NCBI RefSeq assembly: GCF_001870225.1
Contig: NZ_CP017675.1
Location: 1,609,988 to 1,673,987, forward strand
Reading direction: 5' to 3'
DNA: 64,000 nucleotides
Origin: Gloeomargarita lithophora Alchichica-D10
GTDB lineage: Bacteria; Cyanobacteriota; Cyanobacteriia; Gloeomargaritales; Gloeomargaritaceae
The notes under the pieces were generated by a model. The model was not told the origin of the DNA. It did not search any database and saw only the letters and a program-made list of their open reading frames with translations. A program made the position numbers and the translations under genes. Positions within the stretch are counted from its first letter, which is position 1. The number at the start of each line of letters is the position of its first letter. Shown piece by piece: positions 55,886 to 64,000 of the stretch.

Positions 55886-56149
55886 ATGGCACAACGCTGG
55901 ACAGATGAGATGTTGGATCGGCAAGCTGAAGAAAACACCCGTGCCTTTCGGGAGTTGCGGGAGGCCATTGGTCGTCTGGAAACCCAAGTTGCCGCCAATA
56001 CCCAAGCCATTGCCGAACTGCGGGAGGGACAGGCCATGATGATGCAAATTGTCATGCAACAGCAAACCAATATCCAAGAATTGCGCCAGGATACCCGCCG
56101 GATTTTGGATGCCCTGATCAACCCACCGCCAATGAACGGGCATCACTAA
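55886..56149 (+). CDS. tandem coiled-coil protein, copy 3 (one-heptad form)
   Basis: Protein of 87 aa with a single VAANTQA unit, otherwise as copy 2, ending NGHH instead of NGHR. It is the last of the tandem set, and the spacer homology stops right after it. It is convergent with the MscS gene, 17 bases away. Confidence 0.8.
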   Translation: MAQRWTDEMLDRQAEENTRAFRELREAIGRLETQVAANTQAIAELREGQAMMMQIVMQQQTNIQELRQDTRRILDALINPPPMNGHH

Positions 56150-56166
56150 TTACGCTTGAAAAAAAC

Positions 56167-57588
56167 CTAAATCTGTAAAGTTGCCCCTAATTTCTGCAAA
56201 CGACGGCGAATCCAAGCAACAAATGTCACCTGGTCTTTTCCCTTACTATCAATTAAACCTAAATCCCGTAGTTGTTGACATACCGTTGTGACAATTTCTT
56301 GCCGATGACTCAATTCCTGGGTAATCGCTTCCGCTAATTGGGGGTCGCTGGCCAAGAGATGCTCCATATTTTCCCGACTGATGGCAAACAACACCGTATC
56401 CGCCATCGCCCGATAGGTTGCCGGACAGGGAATATCCAACATAATCGGCACCTCCCCAAAGAAATAACCCGTTTCACCACTGGCCAACTGCCGCTCCAAT
56501 TTCGTTTGATAAACCTCCATTTCTCCACGCAAAACAATACAAAAGGCGGGCATCTGTTCCCCTTCCTGCGCCACCGCTTCCCCAGGACGGAGATAAACTC
56601 GATACCCCATCTCAATCAAATGGCGCAACTGCACCCGGTTATAGTTTTCAAAATAAGTCACCTGTTGTAATAGTTGATGTAGGGGCACCGGGCGACAGGG
56701 CGGAGCTTCAGCCACATGACCATTCAAAATGCTTTGCAACTGTTGGGGATGGCGAATCCACATATCCAATTGGGGAAAAGGAACTTCAATTCCATAGCGT
56801 TCAAACGCACAAAGAATCCGAAAATAAAGCTCACTTTTGATGGTAATACCCCGGTCAATTTGACCCAGCCAAACCCACAATTCAAAATCCAGGGAGTTCG
56901 TCCCAAAACCTAAAAAAATCACCTTCGGGTTCGGGGTACGCAAAACCGCCGGTTCCTCATAGGCAGAAGTCAATAACACCTCCTCCACCACCAACGGGTC
57001 AGTCCCATAGGCCACCCCAACCGGCAATTTCAGCCGCCCCAGGGTATTGTTGTAGCTCCAATTCAGGATATTCGTATCCACCAAGCGGCTGTTGGGCACC
57101 ACCACATCCCCGCCGTTGAAGGTATGAATGGTCGTGGCGCGCATATCAATTTCCCGGATGTGCCCAGTCATCCCGTCCACTTCGATGTAATCCCCCACCT
57201 TCAATTTGCGTTCCAACAAAAGCGTCAACCCACTCACCAAATTCCGAGCCGCATCCTGCAACCCAAATCCAATCCCCACCCCCAGCCCCCCGGCCAAAAT
57301 CGCAAAGGCGGCTAAATCAATGCCACTCGATTGGAGTACCACCAAAAATAAAAACGTCCCTACCCCATAGCTAATTAAGGTAGCAACCGCCTCCCGATTG
57401 CCCTCATCAAAGCGGGTGAGAATCCGATATTTGAGGACATATTTCAAACACCGACCAAACAGCACCACCAACAGCAGTGAAATGGTCAACTGCGCCAACC
57501 AACTGACACTGATCGCCTCACTCCCTAGATAAAACAGGGGACGGGTCAGGAACATTTGCATCATTTCCAGCCAACGGGCAAAAGTCAT
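56167..57588 (-). CDS. MscS-type mechanosensitive channel with cyclic-nucleotide-binding domain
   Basis: Membrane protein of 473 aa. Three helices precede the MscS pore region (AILAGGLGVGIGFGLQDAAR), then the beta domain (GDYIEVDGMTGHIREIDMRATTI, VVVPNSRLV). From about residue 320 there is a cyclic-nucleotide-binding domain with the beta-roll GYRVYLRPGEAVAQEGEQMP and the phosphate-binding YFFGEVPIMLDIPCPATYRA. The canonical Arg of the phosphate cassette is replaced (CPATYR), so ligand preference is uncertain. It would release solutes under osmotic downshock, with nucleotide control. Confidence 0.93.
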   Translation of the reverse strand: MTFARWLEMMQMFLTRPLFYLGSEAISVSWLAQLTISLLLVVLFGRCLKYVLKYRILTRFDEGNREAVATLISYGVGTFLFLVVLQSSGIDLAAFAILAGGLGVGIGFGLQDAARNLVSGLTLLLERKLKVGDYIEVDGMTGHIREIDMRATTIHTFNGGDVVVPNSRLVDTNILNWSYNNTLGRLKLPVGVAYGTDPLVVEEVLLTSAYEEPAVLRTPNPKVIFLGFGTNSLDFELWVWLGQIDRGITIKSELYFRILCAFERYGIEVPFPQLDMWIRHPQQLQSILNGHVAEAPPCRPVPLHQLLQQVTYFENYNRVQLRHLIEMGYRVYLRPGEAVAQEGEQMPAFCIVLRGEMEVYQTKLERQLASGETGYFFGEVPIMLDIPCPATYRAMADTVLFAISRENMEHLLASDPQLAEAITQELSHRQEIVTTVCQQLRDLGLIDSKGKDQVTFVAWIRRRLQKLGATLQI

Positions 57589-57651
57589 CGCTGAAGTTAT
57601 TGGGAATGCTCAACCATTATATTTTTTCTACCCCTATTATGCGCTCCCATC

Positions 57652-58617
57652 TCACCGAATCCCCCGGCTCATCGCCAACATCCGCTCTAAAGGAGCCAAC
57701 GCCGCCAACCGCACCTCCTCCGCCAACGTAATCTCCGGTTGCCGATCCCGCAGTGCCAAATATACCTTTTCCAGGGTATTCAAACGCATAAACGGGCATT
57801 CATTACAGGCGCAACCATTATTAGCCGGGGCGGGAATAAACACCTTCTCAGGAGCGGCCTTTTGCATCTGGTGAATAATCCCCGGCTCCGTCACCACGAT
57901 AAATTCCGGTGCTTCATCCTGTTGCACATACTTGAGTAAACCGCTCGTCGAAGCAATATGATCCGCCAGACTTAAAACTGGGGTTTCACATTCCGGGTGA
58001 GCGATAATTTTCGCTGTGGGGTATCGCACTTTTAACTTGACCAACTGTTGATAGGAAAATGTTTCATGCACTAGACAACTCCCCGGCCACAGTACCATGT
58101 CTCTACCCGTTTTCTGCATCACATAACGCCCCAAATTTTGATCCGGGGCAAATAAAATCGGTTGCTCCGGGGGAATTTGTTGTACAATTGCCACCGCATT
58201 GGAACTGGTGCAAATAATATCGCTCATGGCCTTGATTGCCGCCGAACAATTGATATAAGAAATCACCACATGATCGGGATAACGAGCCTTGAATTGGGCA
58301 AACTCCGCGGGCGGGCAAGTATCCGCCAAAGAACAACCAGCCGCCAAATCCGGGAGCAAAACCTGCTTATCAGGGTTGAGAATTTTGGCCGTTTCCGCCA
58401 TAAAATGCACCCCGGCAAACAAAATCACATCCGCCTCCGTATCAGCCGCCTGCCGGGACAACCCCAGGGAATCCCCCACATAATCCGCAATGTCCTGCAC
58501 CTGGGATTCCTGATAATAGTGCGCCAAAATCACCGCCCGCAATTCCTGCTTGAGTGCCCGCACCGCCCCCACCAAATCCCGGGGCAGAACCGCCGCTTCC
58601 ATCACCGGCAACAACAT
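57652..58617 (-). CDS. nadA: quinolinate synthase
   Basis: Fe-S enzyme of de novo NAD synthesis, joining iminoaspartate and dihydroxyacetone phosphate. The start is the ATG at 58617 ([15 protein letters not shown]), preceded by TAGGAG; the longer frame to 58674 is less likely. [36 protein letters not shown], and the cysteines of [17 protein letters not shown] and [12 protein letters not shown] are as expected for a 4Fe-4S-binding NadA of about 321 aa. Confidence 0.95.
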   Translation of the reverse strand: MLLPVMEAAVLPRDLVGAVRALKQELRAVILAHYYQESQVQDIADYVGDSLGLSRQAADTEADVILFAGVHFMAETAKILNPDKQVLLPDLAAGCSLADTCPPAEFAQFKARYPDHVVISYINCSAAIKAMSDIICTSSNAVAIVQQIPPEQPILFAPDQNLGRYVMQKTGRDMVLWPGSCLVHETFSYQQLVKLKVRYPTAKIIAHPECETPVLSLADHIASTSGLLKYVQQDEAPEFIVVTEPGIIHQMQKAAPEKVFIPAPANNGCACNECPFMRLNTLEKVYLALRDRQPEITLAEEVRLAALAPLERMLAMSRGIR

Positions 58618-58813
58618 AGACCCACTCCTAAGAGAGTTTGTAACGCTTTGTTTAATTATAGTTGATTTCACCAAAAATAGTTTTCGGGGTGCGGGTCAGG
58701 TCAGTGCTTCCCCGCTTTGTCGGTGTTATGCCCCGGTTTCAGCAGTCCGAGACCCCAATCCTGTGGAAATGACGATTCCCGTTAAATGGCAAGCAGTGGC
58801 ATTTTTTACGGGC

Positions 58814-58833
58814 TTAAATAAGTAGAAATGTCC
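58814..58833. repeat. family A end remnant
   Basis: AAATAAGTAGAAATGTCCT resembles the A right end AAATAAATAGAGGTGTCC. It touches the stop of the DUF29 gene. The rest of the gap 58618-58813 carries no gene. Confidence 0.45.
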
Positions 58834-59297
58834 TACTTCCCATCATTTGGAGGGGGACATTCCAGGGTCTCAGCGAAGATTTGATATTCTGTGAACTCAC
58901 ACAATTGGGGCAGGTTATCAGAGATTAAGGGAGTTTCTTTATCAATCAGCCTTAACCCTTTTTGATAGCCGATGCTAACCGCCTCAAAAAGATAAGGTTT
59001 TAGACTAGGATTTCTTTTCAGATGTAATTTAATTTCATCCCGTTGTTCTCGAATACTCCCCCACCAACTTTTTGTTCTCAGGTCTGGTTGGTAATACCAT
59101 TTGAGTAAATGTCCCAAAAGAATACCTAAACGATTTTCCAATTCTCGTCTTTCCTGTTTTCCCAAGGAATCTAGCTCCTCAATTAAATTGATCATATCCA
59201 ACTCTCCTAATTTCCCCTCGATCAACAACTGTTTCTGTCGCTGAAGCCAACCATGAAAGTCCAGTTCATAAAGATCACAGGATTTTTGTTGAGTCAC
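58833..59297 (-). CDS. DUF29 family protein, copy 1
   Basis: Protein of 154 aa with a GTG start at 59297. DUF29 signatures are YELDFHGWLQRQKQLLIEGK, ELDSLGKQERRELENRLGIL, and LLGHLLKWYYQPDLRTKSWW, then IREQRDEIKLHLKRNPSLKP. DUF29 proteins are common, multicopy and unexplained in cyanobacteria. A second member lies at 63518 on the opposite strand; the two bracket the pseudaminic-acid-type locus. Confidence 0.88.
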   Translation of the reverse strand: MTQQKSCDLYELDFHGWLQRQKQLLIEGKLGELDMINLIEELDSLGKQERRELENRLGILLGHLLKWYYQPDLRTKSWWGSIREQRDEIKLHLKRNPSLKPYLFEAVSIGYQKGLRLIDKETPLISDNLPQLCEFTEYQIFAETLECPPPNDGK

Positions 59298-59356
59298 GGA
59301 TACCTAGGGGGAATAACGATAAACCTTCATCTATTTTATAAAAAAAGCTTACCCAA

Positions 59357-59494
59357 GGACACCCTATTGATGGGAACCGGCAGAGAGTTACATCGCTGCC
59401 TTGCCCCTATTCTCATCCCGTGGCGAAGCCCTAGAACTAAGTCCGGGGTCAGCCCCCTTTGTGACTGCTGATATTCAATTTTATAAAGATGTCC
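59357..59494. repeat. diverged family A repeat
   Basis: GGACACCCTATTGATGGGAACC followed by GGCAGAGAGTTACATCGCTG parallels the inner part of family A; the right end ATTCAATTTTATAAAGATGTCC is also A-like. It contains a CCCGTGGCGAAGCCC motif. The copy is older than the others. Confidence 0.55.
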
Positions 59495-59571
59495 TTCACC
59501 CAATAGCAGTGAATCTCTATCTAATTGTAAAATGCTATGGCAATTCTGGCATTGCTGAGTAAAGCTATGAA

Positions 59572-59670
59572 TCGCAATTCTAATTGAATTTGGAACAACG
59601 GTCGCAGGGGCACCGCCCCCGTCCCTGGTTCTGCAAAGTTTCTGTTCGTAAATCGTCTCATATTGCTATA
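59572..59670. repeat. family B repeat
   Basis: ATCGCAATTCTAATTGAATT at the left and CGTCTCATATTGCTATA at the right are family B ends. The core GGTCGCAGGGGCACCGCCCC is present. The right end is followed directly by GAGGTATCC, an A terminus, suggesting insertion into an older A copy. The rest of the 481-base gap 59298-59778 shows no gene. Confidence 0.75.
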
Positions 59671-59778
59671 GAGGTATCCAGTAATTATATTAGCCTACTC
59701 CATTCGTTTACTTGTTCACTACCTCCACTCCTGAACTATCCCCCTTTCGTTCATACCCTAAATTAGCAACGCCCCTCA

Positions 59779-60828
59779 TCAAATCATATCCCAGCGCACC
59801 GGGTCACCTTTTTCGACAGCGCAACGAACCCGTTTTCCTAATAGGACATCGTAGTATTTAGGTGGCAATCCATACCCTGGACGAATCGAACGAATTGCTT
59901 CTGGCGTAATTACTTCCCCTACTTCCATATCCTTAACAAAATAGAGCGAACGCCGATAAACCAGGGATTTTTTCTCTGCTTCCGTTGGCCCATAGTGAAC
60001 TTTTCCCAAAGCCTGCCATGCCCGGTGCGTTTCTTCTACGAGCATTTTCATCTCATGCGGTTCCATACTAAAAGCCGCATCTACCCCTCCATCCGCACGA
60101 TTAAGGGTAAAGTGCTTTTCAATTACCGTTGCGCCCAATGCCACCGCCGCTACCGCCACCCCAATCCCTAGGGTATGATCTGATAAACCCACTTCACAAC
60201 CAAACAATTTTTTCAAGTGGGGAATTGTGTGTAAATTAGAATTTTCTGGAGAAGCCGGATAGGTACTGGTACATTTAAGCAACGTAATCTGCTCATTGCC
60301 CACTGCCCGAATTGTACGGACGGCTTCATCAATTTCTGCTACGGTTGCCATGCCCGTTGACATAATAATAGGTTTCCCCGTTTGAGCAATTCGTTTAATC
60401 AAAGGTAAGTCAACGACTTCAAAGGAAGCAATTTTATAAAGTGGAGCATTGAGTCTTTCTAAAAAATCAACTGCGTTATGGTCAAAAGGAGTACTGAATG
60501 CGATTAAACCTAATTCGTTGGCTCTGTGAAAAATAGGGTCATGCCATTCCCAGGGGGTGTGGGCTTTTTGATAAAGTTCATACAATGACTGATTTTTCCA
60601 CAAGCTACCTTCATCCCTAACAAAAAAATCATCCCGATTGGCATGGATAGTCATCGTATCCGCAGTGTAGGTTTGAATCTTAATAGCATGGACACCAGTT
60701 TGAGCCGCCGCCTCGACAATTTCTAAAGCCCGCTCTATGGACTGATTATGATTGCCAGACATTTCGGCAACCAGGAATGGTGCATAACCTGCTCCAATTT
60801 TTTGCTCGTTAATTTCAATTAATTTCAT
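59779..60828 (-). CDS. pseI: pseudaminic acid synthase (NeuB/PseI family)
   Basis: Condenses a 6-deoxy diacetamido sugar with phosphoenolpyruvate to make a nonulosonic acid. The 349-aa protein has the NeuB-type barrel (VAEMSGNHNQSIERALEIVE, HAIKIQTYTADTMTI) and a C-terminal SAF domain (VYRRSLYFVKDMEVGEVITP, SIRPGYGLPPKYYD). The pairing with a PseG/PseH-like gene points to pseudaminic rather than sialic acid. It overlaps the end of the HepT gene by 14 bases, so its translation is coupled to the toxin-antitoxin pair. Confidence 0.92.
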   Translation of the reverse strand: MKLIEINEQKIGAGYAPFLVAEMSGNHNQSIERALEIVEAAAQTGVHAIKIQTYTADTMTIHANRDDFFVRDEGSLWKNQSLYELYQKAHTPWEWHDPIFHRANELGLIAFSTPFDHNAVDFLERLNAPLYKIASFEVVDLPLIKRIAQTGKPIIMSTGMATVAEIDEAVRTIRAVGNEQITLLKCTSTYPASPENSNLHTIPHLKKLFGCEVGLSDHTLGIGVAVAAVALGATVIEKHFTLNRADGGVDAAFSMEPHEMKMLVEETHRAWQALGKVHYGPTEAEKKSLVYRRSLYFVKDMEVGEVITPEAIRSIRPGYGLPPKYYDVLLGKRVRCAVEKGDPVRWDMI

Positions 60829-61291
60829 CGCTTAACCTCAATAAAAAATGATGAATATCAGCATCAAGATTTTCTTTTAATTTCAGTGCCTTATCCAAAT
60901 TTATTTTAAGTTGTTCATACTCAATGGTAGTACCATAAGCATGTCGAAAAAAGTGACGAAAGCCACGCAGGTTATTCAGAATAGCATAGGTATTAGATGA
61001 TAAAAGTGCAGGACGGATACCAGGAATATCTTTACTCATTCTTTGAAGTAACAAAGTGTGCCATTGGTTAGAACTACTAACGTTGTTCTCAAAACAACTA
61101 GCAACAATTTTTAATAAATCTTCAATAGCGCAGAAGAGGTTATGGATTTGATAGGCAATACTTTCTAAAATTACCTCATCATCTACCTGCAATTTGGCAA
61201 CTCTATCTAGTAATTTTTGATGAATTCGCTCAATGTCATTCATTTGAGCTTCCAAATCAACTTTTAAGAAGATAAGTTTGTTACTGTCCAT
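60815..61291 (-). CDS. HepT-like (HEPN) toxin
   Basis: All-helical protein of 158 aa. RGFRHFFRHAYGTTIEYEQL carries the RX4-6H-type catalytic motif of HEPN RNases (HepT/DUF86 group), with an N-terminal helical bundle (IAYQIHNLFCAIEDLLKIVA). It overlaps the MNT gene upstream by 28 bases and the pseI start downstream by 14 bases. It is likely a toxin neutralised by the adjacent nucleotidyltransferase. Confidence 0.83.
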   Translation of the reverse strand: MDSNKLIFLKVDLEAQMNDIERIHQKLLDRVAKLQVDDEVILESIAYQIHNLFCAIEDLLKIVASCFENNVSSSNQWHTLLLQRMSKDIPGIRPALLSSNTYAILNNLRGFRHFFRHAYGTTIEYEQLKINLDKALKLKENLDADIHHFLLRLSDEIN

Positions 61292-61635
61292 CGGATGCCT
61301 GCTTGTTTAATACGATTGCCAAAGTGACATTTATCAACTTCAATTATATCTACATTTCGTCCCATTGTCTCAGAAAGCAAGCCTATTACTGCAAAAAAGT
61401 CATCGGGATTAATTTGTTCAACAGCAATATCAATATCAGAATTATGATGAAATTTTTGGGGCTGTGTTAGCGAACCAAAAATATAGGCTGTGTAAATGCC
61501 ATATTCCAATCCATTTTTATCTAGCCATTTCATGATTTTCTGCAATAAATCCTGGCGTTCTTCTTCATTCTGTAAAGCTCGATCGCCAAGAATTTGGTCT
61601 AGTTTAGAAGTATTAAAAGGAGTTGTTAATTGCAT
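61264..61635 (-). CDS. MntA-type nucleotidyltransferase antitoxin
   Basis: Protein of 123 aa with the minimal nucleotidyltransferase signature YIFGSLTQPQKFHHNSDIDI (GS followed by the DxD). DIIEVDKCHFGNRIKQAGIR completes the fold. It forms the usual pair with the HepT gene. In characterised pairs the MNT protein AMPylates HepT to inactivate it; that is inferred here. Confidence 0.85.
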   Translation of the reverse strand: MQLTTPFNTSKLDQILGDRALQNEEERQDLLQKIMKWLDKNGLEYGIYTAYIFGSLTQPQKFHHNSDIDIAVEQINPDDFFAVIGLLSETMGRNVDIIEVDKCHFGNRIKQAGIRWTVTNLSS

Positions 61636-61838
61636 AGAATCAAGTGTTTATTTGGTGTAAATATTTTTGTGGCAACCTCAATTTCAATAATAGCACAAAA
61701 CCATTTGACTAAATATCTGATTACGATCGTGCCCACTGCCTCGATAATTTCCAAGGCTCTCTCTAGCGACTGGTTGTGATTCCCAGACATTTCGGCAATC
61801 ACAAAAAGCGGGTTTAAGCCAAACAAGTTAATATTCAT
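61626..61838 (-). pseudogene. pseI-like N-terminal fragment
   Basis: From the ATG at 61838 about 34 codons (NPLFVIAEMSGNHNQSLERA, LEIIEAVGTI) match the start of the complete pseI at 60828. The frame then loses similarity (IRYLVKWFCAIIEIEVATKI) and stops at 61626. The DNA differs at many sites from the full gene, so it is not a fresh duplicate. It probably marks where the toxin-antitoxin pair entered or where a second NeuB-family gene was lost. Confidence 0.72.
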
Positions 61839-61882
61839 AGCGCACTTTTTATGAGCGTGGGATGAATATACTCAATCTTAGC

Positions 61883-63457
61883 TTAACTTTCAATACAACC
61901 ATAATAGCAGTGGGGAGCGGAGAAAGTAATTCTAATCAGCGGCTTTACAAAAATATTTTTCTCAGGACTAATTTCTTCTAAAGCTAAAGCATAACCACTT
62001 CTTTCTAAACAGGATTTAGATGCCAAATTGTCCGGTTTCACTTCCGCTCTTAAAAGAGAGATTGAAAATTTTTCATTGACTTGTTCTTTGAGTTTTTCTT
62101 CACTCAATTTAATTAGGTATGAACCTATGCTATTTCCTCGGAAGGCTCCTGATATACTATAGTTTAGCAACCAAAAATTCAGTTTGGCTTCATATCTTGC
62201 CTGCCCAATAGGAATATCCCCATAGTTAAGTATGTATATCTTAGTTTGATTATCATTTATTTTCTTAGAAAACCAATTCATATGCTGTTCTATTGATATT
62301 GCTTCCTCGTTCCAAGCATTTCTACGAACAACTCTATCGTTAGCCCATAAAAAAAACTTTAGTATGTCAGATTCATTTGTCTCTCTTATACTGAGTCTTT
62401 TATGGTCAAATTTATTTAGCAATTTGAAGCAGACTTTTTCCGTACCTAAGCCATCTACCAGTAAAAAACTAAGTTTTTGGTATTCTTGAAGTAGAGTGAA
62501 CGTTTCTTGTTTTGATAAAATTTGAAGAATATTCATCAAGTCTTGAGAGAGAATACAGAAGCCATCTTTTGCTAAGGTTACAGAGCACTCTAATTGATTC
62601 TCAGCAACAGGTACTACGACTCCAGTTAGACCAAGACACATGCGCTCCCAAGTAATTGAGCCTCCTGACCCAAAATACCATGAACATTTCAGCATGACTT
62701 CTGCCATCTTATCAGTCTGGATATGTAAATTTCCTTCAGGAAACTGTTGCATTTGGGTTTCAATTGAAGCCCGATGAGGGTTAGAAGCACCAATCACTAC
62801 TTCCGGTGCAAAATCTCCAATCTTGTGCAACACGCTTAATGCACTTCCTGTAAAATTATTTGGGTCAACACCACCAAAAAAGATGAAAACTTTACGAGGA
62901 TCAAATGGAAGTTTTCCTTCCTGTTCTAGTTTTTTTCGTGCTTTGAGAAATTCGGGACGCAAAATTGCATACTCCGGACTTAATAACAACCGACAATGAT
63001 CTGAAACTAAATCCGTGTAACGATCCCATTTATGAGTATAATTCTGATCTAAAAGAACATCACAATCATGGGGACGATTCGCCAAATCATCAATGACCAT
63101 AATTTTTTTAACATAGGGTCTTAGAATGAGTTCCCATTTTGAATCAATACCGTAGTGATCAACAATGAGCCAGTCGGGAATGATTTCTAAACTTTTGAGA
63201 ATGCTTATAGCTTCTTGTGCGTCAGATTGTTGATCTATGCCAAGCCAATTTTTTGAAGATACCTTTTGAGGCTTTGATAATAGATGCACTTGGAATTTCT
63301 GATCTTTAATCAACTGATTGATATTTTTGGTGTGATCCCGACAAATAAAAATGCAGTTTACCCCGTTCTTCCTCAATGCCTCTGCCAAAGTCAGACAACG
63401 CATTACATGACCTGTCCCAATTTCATATGATGAGTCAACCCGAAAGGCGATCTGCAT
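61883..63457 (-). CDS. pseG: PseG-PseH fusion (UDP-sugar hydrolase plus N-acetyltransferase)
   Basis: Protein of 524 aa. The N-terminal 345 residues match PseG: FRVDSSYEIGTGHVMRCLTL with the His/Asp nucleotide-binding loop, VDHYGIDSKWE, VMVIDD-like LANRPHDCDVLLDQNY, FIFFGGVDPNN, and FGSGGSITWERMCLGL. The C-terminal 170 residues are a GNAT acetyltransferase (LSIRETNESDILKFFLWAND, SISGAFRGNSIGSYLIKLSE) like PseH. Together they remove UDP and N-acetylate the sugar just before PseI acts. Strongly AT-rich. Confidence 0.9.
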   Translation of the reverse strand: MQIAFRVDSSYEIGTGHVMRCLTLAEALRKNGVNCIFICRDHTKNINQLIKDQKFQVHLLSKPQKVSSKNWLGIDQQSDAQEAISILKSLEIIPDWLIVDHYGIDSKWELILRPYVKKIMVIDDLANRPHDCDVLLDQNYTHKWDRYTDLVSDHCRLLLSPEYAILRPEFLKARKKLEQEGKLPFDPRKVFIFFGGVDPNNFTGSALSVLHKIGDFAPEVVIGASNPHRASIETQMQQFPEGNLHIQTDKMAEVMLKCSWYFGSGGSITWERMCLGLTGVVVPVAENQLECSVTLAKDGFCILSQDLMNILQILSKQETFTLLQEYQKLSFLLVDGLGTEKVCFKLLNKFDHKRLSIRETNESDILKFFLWANDRVVRRNAWNEEAISIEQHMNWFSKKINDNQTKIYILNYGDIPIGQARYEAKLNFWLLNYSISGAFRGNSIGSYLIKLSEEKLKEQVNEKFSISLLRAEVKPDNLASKSCLERSGYALALEEISPEKNIFVKPLIRITFSAPHCYYGCIES

Positions 63458-63517
63458 GGAAAATCAGTTATTATTGGACTAAACTAAAATAATTTATGGC
63501 ACTTCAATTGTAGCACT

Positions 63518-63973
63518 ATGGACAAAAACTCTCTTTATGAAAAAGATTTTTATGCTTGGACACAGTGGCATATCCAAGCGTTATCGAATAGAACTGCGGC
63601 GGAACTGGATTGGGAAAATTTACAGAAGGAGTTGGAATCCTTGGGAAAACAGGAATATCGGGAATTAGTCAGCCGTCTTGCGGTGCTACTGGGACATTTG
63701 TTAAAGTGGGAATCTCAGCCTGAAAGCCGCTGTCGTAGCTGGTTTTTGACAATTCGGGAGCAACGCCGTGCTGTGCGGCGGCACCTAAAGCGTAACCCTA
63801 GTCTCGGTTCTTTGTGTCAGGACGCATTAGAAGATGGGTTTGAGGGTGGTGTGGATTTAGCTTTACGGGAGACTCAACTACCTCTTAGAGTTTTTCCAGA
63901 AAAATGCCCGTATCGTTTTGAGGAGATATTGAACGATCATTTTTACTGTGATACAAGTAAAGACTGGGAATAA
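63518..63973 (+). CDS. DUF29 family protein, copy 2
   Basis: Protein of 151 aa with the DUF29 pattern: YEKDFYAWTQWHIQALSNRT, ENLQKELESLGKQEYRELVS, LLGHLLKWESQPESRCRSWF and IREQRRAVRRHLKRNPSLGS. It is clearly diverged from copy 1 at 58833 and faces away from it. Function is unknown; no toxin or nuclease motif is evident. Confidence 0.88.
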   Translation: MDKNSLYEKDFYAWTQWHIQALSNRTAAELDWENLQKELESLGKQEYRELVSRLAVLLGHLLKWESQPESRCRSWFLTIREQRRAVRRHLKRNPSLGSLCQDALEDGFEGGVDLALRETQLPLRVFPEKCPYRFEEILNDHFYCDTSKDWE

Positions 63974-64000
63974 GAAAAGCTGAGAATAAAGTTTAGTTTA

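Overview
The window comes from a cyanobacterial chromosome. The evidence is a set of genes typical of cyanobacteria and plastids: a Tic20-family protein, the Ycf46-type AAA ATPase, a Ycf39-type PSII assembly factor, the Rubisco accumulation factor Raf1, the cyanobacterial form of glutamate-cysteine ligase, OpcA next to glucose-6-phosphate dehydrogenase, a DUF3082 protein and an FHA-fused class A penicillin-binding protein. Base composition is moderate to high in GC in the core genes and clearly lower in several inserted segments. I cannot name the genus with confidence; a Gloeomargarita-like or thermophilic Synechococcus-like unicellular cyanobacterium would fit.

Layout. 1-1723: minus-strand SRPBCC-pgsA-remA-gmk operon with overlapping stops and starts. 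1993-11739: a Fur/PerR-type regulator, a remarkable signalling pair (cyclase-like/kinase/STAND-ATPase protein followed 6 bases later by a STAND-ATPase/14-bladed WD40 protein), two small secreted proteins and an FHA-PBP1. 11753-13523: minus-strand pstC, DUF3082 and sigma-like genes. 13584-20890: tRNA-Ser, tic20, an FAD oxidoreductase, yceD, ycf46, SH3-domain and DUF4394 secreted proteins, and an apparently acquired quinone-oxidoreductase-type gene. 21180-28533: a TonB-like protein, zwf and opcA separated by an inserted DNA adenine methylase cassette, a WG-repeat protein and an ABC-2 permease. 28603-35601: gshA-recA-raf1, beta-carbonic anhydrase, a 2OG-Fe(II) oxygenase and ilvB. 35755-37082: a decayed IS630-type element that cuts a DUF433/DUF5615 toxin-antitoxin-like pair. 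37495-49123: lytic transglycosylase, hydrolase, leuD, a diguanylate cyclase, ctaA-ctaB, ycf39, nadK and a frameshifted EAL phosphodiesterase. 49124-50297: a graveyard of IS and repeat remnants. 50378-58617: an RNA-binding protein, a response regulator and a large hybrid histidine kinase, three tandem coiled-coil genes forming a repeat ladder, a cNMP-gated MscS channel and nadA. 58833-63973: a low-GC pseudaminic-acid-type locus (pseI, a pseG-pseH fusion) invaded by a MNT/HepT toxin-antitoxin pair and flanked by two DUF29 genes.

The most striking feature beyond single genes is a dense set of short interspersed palindromic repeats (called A, B and C here; about 95-220 bp) that sit in intergenic regions and inside dead genes. 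All share a GC-rich hairpin core. One B copy can be compared directly with its empty site in a duplicated neighbour and shows insertion with a TA target duplication. That is the signature of the IS630/Tc1-mariner class, and an IS630-type element with similar TATAG ends lies in the same window. The repeats behave like MITEs. They border most of the apparently acquired segments, so they probably shape this genome's islands.
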